Of a stretch of 64,000 nucleotides of DNA, positions 18,281 to 27,217 are shown piece by piece (position 1 is the stretch's first letter; every line of letters starts with the position of its first letter). The notes below the pieces were generated by a model. The model was not told where the DNA came from and made no database searches. It saw nothing but the letters and a program-made list of their open reading frames with translations. This DNA comes from Xenorhabdus poinarii G6 (GTDB lineage Bacteria > Pseudomonadota > Gammaproteobacteria > Enterobacterales > Enterobacteriaceae): positions 248,001 to 312,000 of the forward strand of contig NZ_FO704551.1 in NCBI RefSeq assembly GCF_000968175.1. The letters run 5' to 3'. The translations under genes were made by a program, and so were the position numbers.

Positions 18281-21200
18281 ATGTCAGACAGCATGATCGT
18301 CACACCGGATAGCGCCGATGTTCGCGCCGAAAAGTATTGTAAAGAGTTTAATATCCGCACACAGGCTGAGGCTGAGCAGGCGCTCAACAATGTGGATACG
18401 TTATACCGGCAAAGTTCCCGCTTTTACGGTGATTACGGCGCCGATCCGGAATTAGACGTTGACTATAATCAGCTCGATGCGGATTTCACTGCGCAGGAGT
18501 TTAAGGAAACCGCGCAACATACCGTTGACAAATTTAAAAGCGGGGAGTTTCCAAAGCAAGAATGGGAAGAGGAGGAGGAAGAAGACGATCATCCTCAACC
18601 CAATGCGGCTCTGCCGGCCAAAGCGCGGGATGACAGCCCCACAGGAACAGGCAACACCACCGGGATTATTACTGCACAGGCGGCTTCATCCTCAGGGTCA
18701 GCGACAGAAGCCAACCCGATACCCAAAGCCGAAACACCGGAAGAAAAGAATTGGCAGACAAAAGCGTGGGACGCGATGGTGGAAGCTAAAAACGATGTCG
18801 TTGATTGGGCGAAAGAAAAGGCGATTAATCATGTCGAAGGGTTAAAACATCCCGTTGAGCGGGCTAAAGGTCAGGTAAAAGGTGCCTATAATGTCGTGGT
18901 TGACACGGTAGAATCCTATATCCAAGGGGCTTATTTTGAAAGTGCCAAAGACGCAGAGGATTCAGCCCGGTGGCTTGAAATATATGGCGAAACTGAAAAA
19001 GCGAAGACGGTACGTGAAGTCGCCGTCCTTCAGAAAAAACAAAGTGGGGAATTTAATCTGAATGACTGGAAAGCCACGTCCAGCAATCGAGCACAAGAAG
19101 CGGGAATATTTGATGTTAAGGTTATTGAGGCGATTGGTTTGCCTTCTGGAAAAAACCGCGTTCTCCAAAATGGCGCGGATGAATTAGCCTCTGCGGCGAA
19201 CAAAGCTGAAAGAAAAGTGCTTACTGAAGATGTCAAAGCCGCAGACGGTGCGAAAATCGAAGGCCAGTCGACGAAAACGAATACGCCTTCACACGATAAA
19301 CCCCAAAACGCGAAAGAAGACCCTGTTGATAACAAGTCTACCGACAAAGACGGTAGCTGTACCGGTATCTGTAAAACAGAAAGTGAACCGGTCGATATGG
19401 CTACCGGCGACTTCCTGCAAGTCTGGCCGGTTATCGCCATTCCCGGCTTGTTGCCCATCACCCTGACCCGAACCTACCGTTCCACCGCCAAATTAAACGG
19501 TCTGTTTGGCGCGAAATGGGCGGATGACTGGTCACGTCAGTTAGTGTTGAGCGACGGTAAGGTGAATTTCACCGATGCGGACGGCGTCATTTACGATTTT
19601 AATACGCCGGATAACACGGTGCTCGCCCGTAACCAGCATATTCCCCATTTCCTGCTGACCGGCGAACTGAAAGGTGAATTACAACTGACCGATCGTCGCG
19701 CCCAGCTTAGCTACCATTTCAATCATGCAGTCGGCAATCTCCGCAGGCTGTCTGCCATCACCGATCGCCGTCAGAACGCGATCCGGTTTATTTACGATAA
19801 ACAGGCCCGGCTGATCGAAGTCACCCGCACCGATGGCTTCCGGCTGGTGTTGGGCTATCAGGGGCAGCAACTCCAGAGCGTGGATTATCTGGAACAGCAA
19901 AAACAGCAGCGGCTGGTGACCTGCCACTATGATCCGCAGGGTTACCTGCATGAATGTGACGTTTTCCAGCATAACCACCTGTGGCATGAATATGATGCTC
20001 AGGGACGGATGACCCGCTGGCACGATACTGACCAGACGGATTTTTACCTCACCTACGATGAACGGGGGCGGGTCATCAGCACCGACTCCCCCAGTGGTTA
20101 CTGGCATGACCGCTTCCGCTACGATGACCATGCCCGCATCACCACTTATCTTGACGGGGAAGGCGGTGAAAGCCACTACCATTACGATCCGAACGGGCTG
20201 GTGATCCGGGAAGTGGATCCGCTGGGGCGCATTACCCGCCGCCAGTGGCGTCACAGTCAAATCGTCTGGGAAGCCGATCCGGCCGGCGGGATCACCACCT
20301 TCGATTACAACCCTGACGGGGCGCTGACCGCAGTGAAACTGCCGACGGGCGACACCTTTGCTTACGGTTATGACGAACACGGGCAGCTGATCGACAGTGT
20401 CCTGCCAACCGGTGAACGCTGGCAATTTCACTATGATGAGCAGGGTAACCTGACGACACTGACCAACCCGCTCGGCCACCAGGAAGCCTACCAATACGGC
20501 AGCCACGGGGAATTGCGCCAACGCCTGCTACCGGATGGCCGTCAGTGGCACTACGCCTATGACGAGAAACAACGGCTGGCCGCCGTGATGACCCCGGATG
20601 GGCAAACGACCGGGTTGCAGCTGGATGAACTGGGGCGTTTGCGCCAATTCACCGATGCGCTAAAACAACAGACGCACTACCGCTATAGCGATAGCCATGC
20701 CAGCCTGAATGGCAGCCTGACTGAAGTTGAATTGCCGGATGGTGTTACCCAGCAGCTGGCCTATGACAGCGAACGGCGGGTGGTGGCCGTCACCGATGGC
20801 GAAGGCCGTACCACTCGTTACACCTACGGCGCGTTTGACCTGCTCAGTCAGGTTATCAGACCCGATGGCACGGTATTACACTTTGGCTATGACCGACTGA
20901 CCCGGCTGAATTCAGTCACGGCCTCCACGGGTGAAACCTACCGCTATGAGCGGGATGCGGCCGGTCAGATTATCCGGGAAACCGATTTTACCGGCCGAAC
21001 CCTCGACTATCAGTACGATAAGCTGGGGCGGCGGACACAGACTCAATACCCCGATGGTCAGCAGCTGCGCTGGCATTATAATGCGCACGGCCAGCTTATC
21101 CGCGAAGAAAGCTGGCAGCCGACAGAGGGTGCACTGACACTCACCGCCACGACCCGTTACGAATACAACCCGCGGCATCAGCTGGTGAAAGCGACGAATG

Positions 21201-22978
21201 CCGATGCCGTTGTGGAATACGAATATGACAAGAGCACGGGGCTGCCCACCTGTGAGCGCATCAACGGACGGGCAATCACGCGCGAATGGGACAGCCTGAG
21301 CGGGCGTCCGGTCAGTGAAAACCTGGATGGCCACACCCTGCACTTTGGTTATAACGCCACAGGTGCCCTGAACCATTTTCGGCTCAATCAGCATGCCCCG
21401 CTGACGTTACAGCATGATGTCCTGGGACGGGAAACGGTACGCGAAAGTGCCAACGGCTTTATTCTGGCCAGTCGCTACACCGCGACCGGTTTACTGGCTC
21501 ATCAGGCCGCCGGGCAGGCGACCGCCTTTTTCCGGGAAACGCAGGCCCAACAGGACCCGCACTTCCCGCCGCAGGGCACCGCAGTCAACCGGAGCTGGCA
21601 ATACGACCGGGCGCATAATGTGCGGGTGATTGATGACAGTCGCTGGGGACAGACCCGTTACCGTTACAATGCCAATGACCAGATACTGCATAGCCTGTTC
21701 GCGGGCGCGCGTCCGCATGAAGAGCAATTTAGCTATGATGCCAACGGCAATCTAAACCAACATTTGCCGATCGATACACGGGGTGCGGTGGGACAAATTA
21801 CGCAGCGCCAGAAAGCCGGGCGCGTCGTGCAACAAGGCGATATCCGCTATCGCTATGATGATAACGGCCGGCTGGTCGAAAAAACCGAGCAACGTGATGG
21901 CTTTCGGCCGCAAATCTGGCGCTACCGCTGGGACACGCAAAACCAGCTCACTCACGTCGAGACACCGGATGGCTCACGCTGGCAATATTTCTACGATGCG
22001 TTTGGCCGGAGAATACGCAAACTTAAAGTTCGTGATGGCAAACTGACTGCGATCAATCTGCAACGGTGGCTCGCAGGTAAACCGGATTTAGCGCCAAGAA
22101 CCGATGCCATTATGGGGCAAGATTACCTGTGGAGCGGCGATCAGCTTATCGAAGAAGTGCCGATTGACGCCGATGGCACACCGGTGGAAGATCAGCGTGT
22201 CCGCTGGCTCTACGAACCCGGCTCATTAACCCCGTCAGCCCGCTATGAAAAAGGCAAACTGCATTATGTGGTCAGCGACCATCAGGGCACGGTGCGCGAA
22301 ATGTTCAACGAAAACGGCACGCTGGTCTGGGCGCAGCGGCTGACGACGTGGGGAAAAGCGGAGAAGTCGCAGGTCATTGCCTCGAATGACCCGGATTATC
22401 ATGTGGGGTGTCCTTTCAGGTTTTTAGGCCAATACTTTGATGAAGAATCCGGGCTTTACTATAATCGCCATCGCTATTATTCGCCGGAGACCGGGCAGTA
22501 TATTTCGCCAGACCCCATTGGCCTATTGGGCGGGCTGAATCCGTATGGGTATGTGCATAATCCGGTGGGTTGGGTTGATCCTTGGGGATTAAGTGGTACA
22601 GATGCAACAGGAAGGCCATTATCCAGTCCTAATTACAGTGTTTGGTATCAAACTGAAATCCCTGAAGAGTTGCATTCAGGTTCTCGAAGTTCTCACTTCA
22701 GAAATGCCAATGGGCAGCTTTACGATACAATTCGAAATAATCCAGAATTGAAAAGCAAATTACCAGCAGAAGTTGTAAATCATGTACAACCTGGGGCACG
22801 AGGCGGTTTCAAAGGTAGCAGCCCTCCTGGTCACTCATGGCATCATAATGCTCAAGATCCGACTAAAATAGAGCTTATTCCAAGACCACAGCATCAAGCT
22901 CCTGGTGAAGTACAAAAAAGTCTCCATCCTAAACAGGAAGGGGGATTTAAAAAGTTACAGGATAAGTCATGCAAATAA
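18281..22978 (+). CDS. rhs: Rhs-family T6SS effector with C-terminal WHH (HNH-type) nuclease toxin
   Basis: 1565 residues, start supported by AAGGAGG. The N-terminal ~370 residues are an Rhs-specific region: an acidic stretch (EEEEEEDD) and a helical part, with no PAAR motif. The Rhs core starts at PVDMATGDF (~372) and holds many YD repeats that form the shell around the toxin. The core ends in the paired DPxGL motifs (DPIGLLGGLNPYGY ... VDPWGL), where Rhs proteins self-cleave. The tail, residues 1438-1565, holds GHSWHHNAQDPTKIELIP, the signature of WHH nucleases in the HNH/Endo VII superfamily, so DNase activity is likely. The tail is more AT-rich than the core. The cognate immunity gene follows 19 bp later. 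Confidence 0.92.
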   Translation: MSDSMIVTPDSADVRAEKYCKEFNIRTQAEAEQALNNVDTLYRQSSRFYGDYGADPELDVDYNQLDADFTAQEFKETAQHTVDKFKSGEFPKQEWEEEEEEDDHPQPNAALPAKARDDSPTGTGNTTGIITAQAASSSGSATEANPIPKAETPEEKNWQTKAWDAMVEAKNDVVDWAKEKAINHVEGLKHPVERAKGQVKGAYNVVVDTVESYIQGAYFESAKDAEDSARWLEIYGETEKAKTVREVAVLQKKQSGEFNLNDWKATSSNRAQEAGIFDVKVIEAIGLPSGKNRVLQNGADELASAANKAERKVLTEDVKAADGAKIEGQSTKTNTPSHDKPQNAKEDPVDNKSTDKDGSCTGICKTESEPVDMATGDFLQVWPVIAIPGLLPITLTRTYRSTAKLNGLFGAKWADDWSRQLVLSDGKVNFTDADGVIYDFNTPDNTVLARNQHIPHFLLTGELKGELQLTDRRAQLSYHFNHAVGNLRRLSAITDRRQNAIRFIYDKQARLIEVTRTDGFRLVLGYQGQQLQSVDYLEQQKQQRLVTCHYDPQGYLHECDVFQHNHLWHEYDAQGRMTRWHDTDQTDFYLTYDERGRVISTDSPSGYWHDRFRYDDHARITTYLDGEGGESHYHYDPNGLVIREVDPLGRITRRQWRHSQIVWEADPAGGITTFDYNPDGALTAVKLPTGDTFAYGYDEHGQLIDSVLPTGERWQFHYDEQGNLTTLTNPLGHQEAYQYGSHGELRQRLLPDGRQWHYAYDEKQRLAAVMTPDGQTTGLQLDELGRLRQFTDALKQQTHYRYSDSHASLNGSLTEVELPDGVTQQLAYDSERRVVAVTDGEGRTTRYTYGAFDLLSQVIRPDGTVLHFGYDRLTRLNSVTASTGETYRYERDAAGQIIRETDFTGRTLDYQYDKLGRRTQTQYPDGQQLRWHYNAHGQLIREESWQPTEGALTLTATTRYEYNPRHQLVKATNADAVVEYEYDKSTGLPTCERINGRAITREWDSLSGRPVSENLDGHTLHFGYNATGALNHFRLNQHAPLTLQHDVLGRETVRESANGFILASRYTATGLLAHQAAGQATAFFRETQAQQDPHFPPQGTAVNRSWQYDRAHNVRVIDDSRWGQTRYRYNANDQILHSLFAGARPHEEQFSYDANGNLNQHLPIDTRGAVGQITQRQKAGRVVQQGDIRYRYDDNGRLVEKTEQRDGFRPQIWRYRWDTQNQLTHVETPDGSRWQYFYDAFGRRIRKLKVRDGKLTAINLQRWLAGKPDLAPRTDAIMGQDYLWSGDQLIEEVPIDADGTPVEDQRVRWLYEPGSLTPSARYEKGKLHYVVSDHQGTVREMFNENGTLVWAQRLTTWGKAEKSQVIASNDPDYHVGCPFRFLGQYFDEESGLYYNRHRYYSPETGQYISPDPIGLLGGLNPYGYVHNPVGWVDPWGLSGTDATGRPLSSPNYSVWYQTEIPEELHSGSRSSHFRNANGQLYDTIRNNPELKSKLPAEVVNHVQPGARGGFKGSSPPGHSWHHNAQDPTKIELIPRPQHQAPGEVQKSLHPKQEGGFKKLQDKSCK

Positions 22979-22997
22979 TAATAGAGAGGATAGTCTT

Positions 22998-23318
22998 ATG
23001 AATTTAGTGTCTATCAGTGAGATTTTGTTAGTTCCAGAGGCAAACCCTGAAGGATGGTTTTATTTACCACCTGATGAAAGTAGTTGGAACCTGAAAACTG
23101 AAGGAGTTTTTTCTTTGGATAGTGCCGATTTCCCACCTGATTCTGATGAATTTTTGCCTATTCAAGCAAAAGAAAATGGATGGGTTGAAACATTAGATAA
23201 TGGCTTAATTGAAGAAGTTGTAGAAAATGCTAAAGCACAATTAGGTAATCCCTCTATTGATGATTTGTTTAATGCTTTTATTTTTTATTTCCAACATGAT
23301 GCTTTTATAGAGTTTTAA
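22998..23318 (+). CDS. Putative immunity protein for the WHH Rhs toxin
   Basis: 106 residues from the ATG at 22998 (AGAGAGGA upstream), 19 bp after the rhs stop. An upstream in-frame start at 22905 would overlap the toxin by 74 bp and is less likely. The protein is small, acidic and has no signal peptide or membrane helix, as expected for a cytosolic inhibitor. It resembles a group of ~100-residue proteins with an opening SIxEILLxP..GWxYLP and an ending FxYYFxxDAF. I think these are now grouped as DUF7716, but I cannot check. Function is inferred from its place directly after the toxin tail. Confidence 0.72.
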   Translation: MNLVSISEILLVPEANPEGWFYLPPDESSWNLKTEGVFSLDSADFPPDSDEFLPIQAKENGWVETLDNGLIEEVVENAKAQLGNPSIDDLFNAFIFYFQHDAFIEF

Positions 23319-23327
23319 TTGCTGAAA

Positions 23328-23366
23328 CCGGAAGAGCTATGTGATCTTCCGGCTTCATTCTTTTTT
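23328..23366 (+). terminator. Rho-independent terminator after the Rhs immunity gene
   Basis: Perfect stem CCGGAAG / CTTCCGG (23328-23334 with 23346-23352, 11-nt loop), then CTTCATTC and six T. It ends the rhs-immunity transcript before the convergent symE-like gene. Confidence 0.75.
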
Positions 23367-23388
23367 AAGAGTAGCTCAATCTCTGTTC

Positions 23389-23709
23389 TTAGCTGCTTTT
23401 ATAGTCCCCAATCAGTTCCCGCATCCGCAGTTTAATCTCACTGAGTTGCGCCCGCTGGCGCTGGTATTGCTGCCGGAGGCTGTGGGTCTCGTCATTGTCG
23501 GGGATCAATACCAGACAGCCCGCCATGATTTTTACCGTGAGCGAGCCGCCAATCTCAAAGCCGGCGGTTTTAAGCCATCTTCCCGTTAAATTTATCGCGG
23601 GTCTGGGGTTCGGCCTGCCATTTTGCGGCACGTATCCCACGGTGTAATAACGTTCTGTTTTAGCTGCTTTATTTTGAGCACGGTTTTGCTTAGAATGCGC
23701 CTTAGCCAT
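23389..23709 (-). CDS. symE: SymE-family toxin-like protein
   Basis: 106 residues. The central block RPAINLTGRWLKTAGFEIGGSLTVKIMAGCLVLIPD is close to the AbrB-like core of E. coli SymE (ITLKGQWLEAAGF..G..VDVKVMEGCIVL). SymE is an SOS-induced toxin that condenses nucleoid and blocks growth, normally restrained by the antisense RNA SymR. SymE-like genes are often found next to Rhs loci. Upstream on the minus strand is TAGGAG six bases before ATG. I see no obvious LexA box or symR in the short upstream region, so regulation may differ from E. coli. Confidence 0.8.
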   Translation of the reverse strand: MAKAHSKQNRAQNKAAKTERYYTVGYVPQNGRPNPRPAINLTGRWLKTAGFEIGGSLTVKIMAGCLVLIPDNDETHSLRQQYQRQRAQLSEIKLRMRELIGDYKSS

Positions 23710-23782
23710 TATTCAACTCCTAGTCAGTTGGTTGTGGTGAGCGGCGTTGTTGTGGTCTCAACACATCAGCGCCGCGTTATTT

Positions 23783-24187
23783 TTATCCCTCCGGTTCATC
23801 AACCGGCAGCAATGCAGATTCCATGCGCTGCTTGGCGATCATGGCATCAATGATCTTGATAACCGTTTCCTGATCTTCCGGCTCTAGTTGTTCCAGAACC
23901 TGAAAGCGTCGAAATAATCGAGAGCTAGCCAACGGTGAATCTTCAACAGGGTTCCCTGTTAACAGATAATCTACCGTTACGCCCAGTACATCAGCCAGTT
24001 TAACCATCATCTCAGCAGGCGGTATATTAAGTCCGCTTTCGTATTTATTCAGTTGCTGAAAACGGACTTCTACCTTAGCCGCCAGTTCTTTCTGAGGCCA
24101 GCCCTTCTGTTTACGTAGTCCCTTGAGACGTACTCCAAACTCTTTACGAAGTACAGCATTTTGCATAATCAAAAACTCTGTTTGCAT
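23783..24187 (-). CDS. XRE-family transcriptional regulator
   Basis: 134 residues. I start at the ATG at 24187 because GGAG lies five bases upstream. A longer frame (to 24232) has no ribosome site. Residues ~9-63 are a lambda-repressor-like helix-turn-helix (LRKQKGWPQKELAAKVEVRFQQLNKYESG, then LADVLGVTVDYLLTG). The tail may dimerise. It is divergent from the primase-like gene, with its promoter in the 121-bp gap, the usual layout for a repressor controlling a mobile element. Specific targets are unknown. Confidence 0.85.
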   Translation of the reverse strand: MQTEFLIMQNAVLRKEFGVRLKGLRKQKGWPQKELAAKVEVRFQQLNKYESGLNIPPAEMMVKLADVLGVTVDYLLTGNPVEDSPLASSRLFRRFQVLEQLEPEDQETVIKIIDAMIAKQRMESALLPVDEPEG

Positions 24188-24247
24188 AGTGACTCCGTTA
24201 GTGTAAGGGGTTGTCTGAAATAGGACTTGCACATTGCTCTTTAAAGG

Positions 24248-24275
24248 ATTATAAATGAATCCAATTAGGAGTCAA
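24248..24275 (-). promoter_or_regulatory. Sigma-70 promoter of the XRE gene
   Basis: On the minus strand, TTGACT (24270-24275) and a perfect TATAAT (24248-24253) are 16 bp apart, directly upstream of the XRE gene. A short dyad AAATC-N7-GATTT (about 24280-24296) lies between it and the divergent gene and could be an operator. Confidence 0.65.
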
Positions 24276-24308
24276 TTTAAATCTTGACAGGATTTAGGAG
24301 TACAAAGC

Positions 24309-26975
24309 ATGGCACGGATACCCGAAGCAGAATTACAGCACCTGAAAGCCGCCGTCTCGTTAGTGGCGGTGATTGAGCAACAAGGGCGGCCGCTGGTTAA
24401 GCGCGGTAAAGACATGATCGTGCTGTGCCCGTTCCATCAGGAGAAAACCCCGTCGATGGTGATCACGCCGGCGAAGAACCTTTATCACTGCTTTGGCTGC
24501 GATGCCGGCGGTTCGGTGCTGGACTGGGTGATGAAAACCGAAGGCTTAAGCCTGCGCCATGCCGTGGAGCGTCTGCGGGCGATGCTCGGCAGCAATCCGG
24601 CCGTTGAACCGCTCCTTGATGCCTCGGAACTGATCCGGGAGACGGTCGGACAACAGGCACTGCTGTTACGGGTGGTTGAGTTTTATCACCAGACTTTGCT
24701 CAATGCGCCGGAAGCCCATCAGTACCTGAAAAAACGCCGTCTTGATCATCCCGAACTGGTCAGCCATTTTAAACTCGGCTTTGCCAATCGCACCCTCGGT
24801 TACCGCTTGCCGGAGAAAAAACGGAAGGCCGGCGCCGGGATCCGTGCCCGGCTTCAGGCGGTCGGGGTGTTGCGTGAGAGCGGCCATGAACACTTCAGCG
24901 GTTCGCTGGTCATTCCGGTGATCGGCCTGAAGGGCGAGGTACAGGAAATGTATGGCCGCAAAATCACGGACCGCCTGCGGGCAGGTACACCGCTGCATCT
25001 GTATCTGCCGGGCGCGCATGGCGGGGTCTGGAATGAAGCCGGGCTGGCCGGTTCGGCCTCGGTTATCTTATGCGAATCGCTGATTGATGCGATGTCGTTC
25101 TGGTGTGCGGGGTATCGCCATGTAACCTGCGCGTACGGGGTACACGGGTTTACCGATGCGCACCGGGCGGCCTTCCGGCAGCATGACATCCGGCAGGTGC
25201 ATATTGCCTATGACAATGACAAAGCCGGCAATGAAGCGGCGGCGCGACTGGCGGCCGAGCTGCAACTGGCCGGGCTGGCTGTCTGGCGGGTCGTATTCCC
25301 CGAAGGCTGTGATGCCAACCGGTTTAGCTGCGAGGTGGCGAACCCGGAAAACGCCTTCGGCCAGTTACTGGATGCGGCACAGTGGCTCGGTGAACCCACC
25401 AAAACGCCGCGGGCAAACCAAAATGCCGCCGCCACGGTGTCAGTCCCGGCGGCGGCTTTGGTGCCTGAGCCGGGTGTGGTGACGCAGCTTGCCGACAACG
25501 GGGATATCGTTGTCCGGCAGGACGGGCAGGAATGGCGGATACGCGGGGCGCAACAGAAAGCCGGTGCCACGGTGATGAAAGTGAATGTGCAGTTAACCGA
25601 CAAACCCAGCGGGGCGCTGTTCGTGGACAGCCTCGATATCCTGAGCGCCCGTGCCCGGTCGGCCTTCGTGCGTCAGGCCAGTACCGAACTGGCCTTGCCG
25701 GAAACGCTGATTAAGCGTGAGCTGGGGCGGGTGTTACTGGTGCTGGAACAACGGGCATGGGCAGATGCGGACACGGCGCAGGCCGCTAACGCCCTGAGTG
25801 CTGATGAACAACACGCCGCCGAAGCCTTGCTGAAAGACCCCGAACTTATCCGCCGTATCACCGCTGACCTGAGCGCCTGTGGGGTTGTCGGCGAATCAAC
25901 CAACCTGTTGGCGGGCTATCTGGCGGCGGTGAGCCGCAAACTGCCCAAACCCTTAGCTGTCCTGATACAGAGCAGCAGCGCCGCCGGGAAATCGTCATTA
26001 ATGGAGGCGGTGCTGAACCTGATACCGGAAGAAGAGCGGGTGCAATACAGCGCCATGACCGGCCAGAGCCTGTTTTATCTGGGTGAAACCAATCTCCAGC
26101 ACAAGATACTGGCTATCGCCGAAGAAGAAGGGGTACGGCAGGCGGCCTATGCGTTGAAGCTGTTGCAAAGTGATGGTGAGCTGACCATGGCGAGCACTGG
26201 CAAGGATGAAGCGACCGGGAACCTCGTCACCAAAAGCTACACCGTGAAAGGCCCGGTGATGCTGATGCTGACCACGACCGCCATTGATGTGGATGAAGAG
26301 TTATTGAATCGCTGTCTGGTGCTGACGGTGAATGAATCCCGCGAACAGACCGAAGCTATCCATGCGGCGCAGCGCCAGAAGCAAACCCTTGAGGGCTTAC
26401 TGGCCGAGAACGAGCGGGACTATCTCACCACGTTGCACCAGAACGCCCAGCGGCTGTTAAGGCCGCTCAATGTGGTCAACCCTTACGCAGCGCAACTGAC
26501 CTTTATGTCCGACAAAACCCGCACCCGCCGTGACCACATGAAATACCTGACGCTGATTCAGAGCATCGCCCTGTTGCACCAGTACCAGCGGGAAATCAAG
26601 ACCGCCGGGCATCGCGGCAGGCGGCTTGAATATATCGAAGTCACGAAAGACGATATCCGGCTGGCGAACCAGCTCGCCCACGAAATCTTAGGCCGGACGC
26701 TCGACGAGATGCCGCCGCAGACGCGCAAGCTCCTGAGGCTGATACAGGCGTGGGTCAGGGACAGCGGCCAGCCCCGCCATGAGATGATTTTTACCCGCAA
26801 ACAACTGCGGGATGCGGTGCAGTGGGGTGATACGCAACTGAAAGTACACCTGTCGCGGCTGGTCGAAATGGAATACCTGCTGTTGCACCGGCGCGGGCTG
26901 ACGTTCGCCTATGAACTGCTGTTTGACGGCGAAGACGGTGACACGGCGCACTTGTGCGGCCTCATTGTGCCGTGA
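24309..26975 (+). CDS. CHC2 zinc-finger / TOPRIM / P-loop ATPase protein (primase-like) of a mobile element
   Basis: 888 residues. Residues 36-66 form a CHC2 zinc ribbon (C40-x2-H43 ... C61-x2-C64), as in DnaG primases. A TOPRIM-like domain follows (VILCESLIDAM at ~251 with the catalytic Glu; AYDNDKAG at ~300). From about 540 there is an ATPase with P-loop SSAAGKSS (~557-564), an acidic Walker B-like ILAIAEEEG and a sensor region (MLTTTAIDVDEELLNRC). The C-terminus looks like a small winged-helix region. The combination suggests a replication protein that primes and unwinds DNA, comparable in layout to phage or satellite primase-helicases. The RNA polymerase (catalytic) core of DnaG is not clearly visible. 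It is GC-rich and precedes a recombinase gene. Confidence 0.82.
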   Translation: MARIPEAELQHLKAAVSLVAVIEQQGRPLVKRGKDMIVLCPFHQEKTPSMVITPAKNLYHCFGCDAGGSVLDWVMKTEGLSLRHAVERLRAMLGSNPAVEPLLDASELIRETVGQQALLLRVVEFYHQTLLNAPEAHQYLKKRRLDHPELVSHFKLGFANRTLGYRLPEKKRKAGAGIRARLQAVGVLRESGHEHFSGSLVIPVIGLKGEVQEMYGRKITDRLRAGTPLHLYLPGAHGGVWNEAGLAGSASVILCESLIDAMSFWCAGYRHVTCAYGVHGFTDAHRAAFRQHDIRQVHIAYDNDKAGNEAAARLAAELQLAGLAVWRVVFPEGCDANRFSCEVANPENAFGQLLDAAQWLGEPTKTPRANQNAAATVSVPAAALVPEPGVVTQLADNGDIVVRQDGQEWRIRGAQQKAGATVMKVNVQLTDKPSGALFVDSLDILSARARSAFVRQASTELALPETLIKRELGRVLLVLEQRAWADADTAQAANALSADEQHAAEALLKDPELIRRITADLSACGVVGESTNLLAGYLAAVSRKLPKPLAVLIQSSSAAGKSSLMEAVLNLIPEEERVQYSAMTGQSLFYLGETNLQHKILAIAEEEGVRQAAYALKLLQSDGELTMASTGKDEATGNLVTKSYTVKGPVMLMLTTTAIDVDEELLNRCLVLTVNESREQTEAIHAAQRQKQTLEGLLAENERDYLTTLHQNAQRLLRPLNVVNPYAAQLTFMSDKTRTRRDHMKYLTLIQSIALLHQYQREIKTAGHRGRRLEYIEVTKDDIRLANQLAHEILGRTLDEMPPQTRKLLRLIQAWVRDSGQPRHEMIFTRKQLRDAVQWGDTQLKVHLSRLVEMEYLLLHRRGLTFAYELLFDGEDGDTAHLCGLIVP

Positions 26976-27217
26976 ACGGGAAAGTATGACGTGTTCCGGT
27001 CGGGGTCAAAGGCTAAGCGGTCGCCCCTCAGTCGGGGTGCAGTCGGCAGGCGGTCGGGTGCGTGAAATCATCGCCAGGGCAGAGACAGCAAGGCATGACG
27101 GCAAAGCGGTCGGGTAACCGCAAAAAACACAGTTCCAGAGGGACTGACTGAATCACATCGTAACACATCGTCACTGACCTTTGACCTTTTCTTACTCACA
27201 CAGACAGGAGGTTTACC
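26976..27217. repeat. CGGTCG repeat cluster between the primase-like and recombinase genes
   Basis: The motif CGGTCG occurs at 26997, 27018, 27051 and 27107, three times within GCGGTCG. There is also a small CCCC/GGGG dyad near 27024-27035. The 12-mer GTCGGGGTCAAA at 26999-27010 recurs at 28908-28919, downstream of the recombinase. The cluster could be iterons, recombinase accessory sites or a recombined end. No coding frame is supported. AGGAGG at the right end is the ribosome site of the recombinase. Confidence 0.5.

Noticed and set aside
19679..20521. 280-codon open frame on the minus strand inside rhs
   Set aside because: It is antisense to the YD-repeat core, and its length results from the biased codon use and repeats of that core. 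It has no ribosome site or recognisable domain.
23341..23589. 82-codon plus-strand frame opposite symE
   Set aside because: It is the reverse complement of the SymE-like coding sequence, which has the clear family match.
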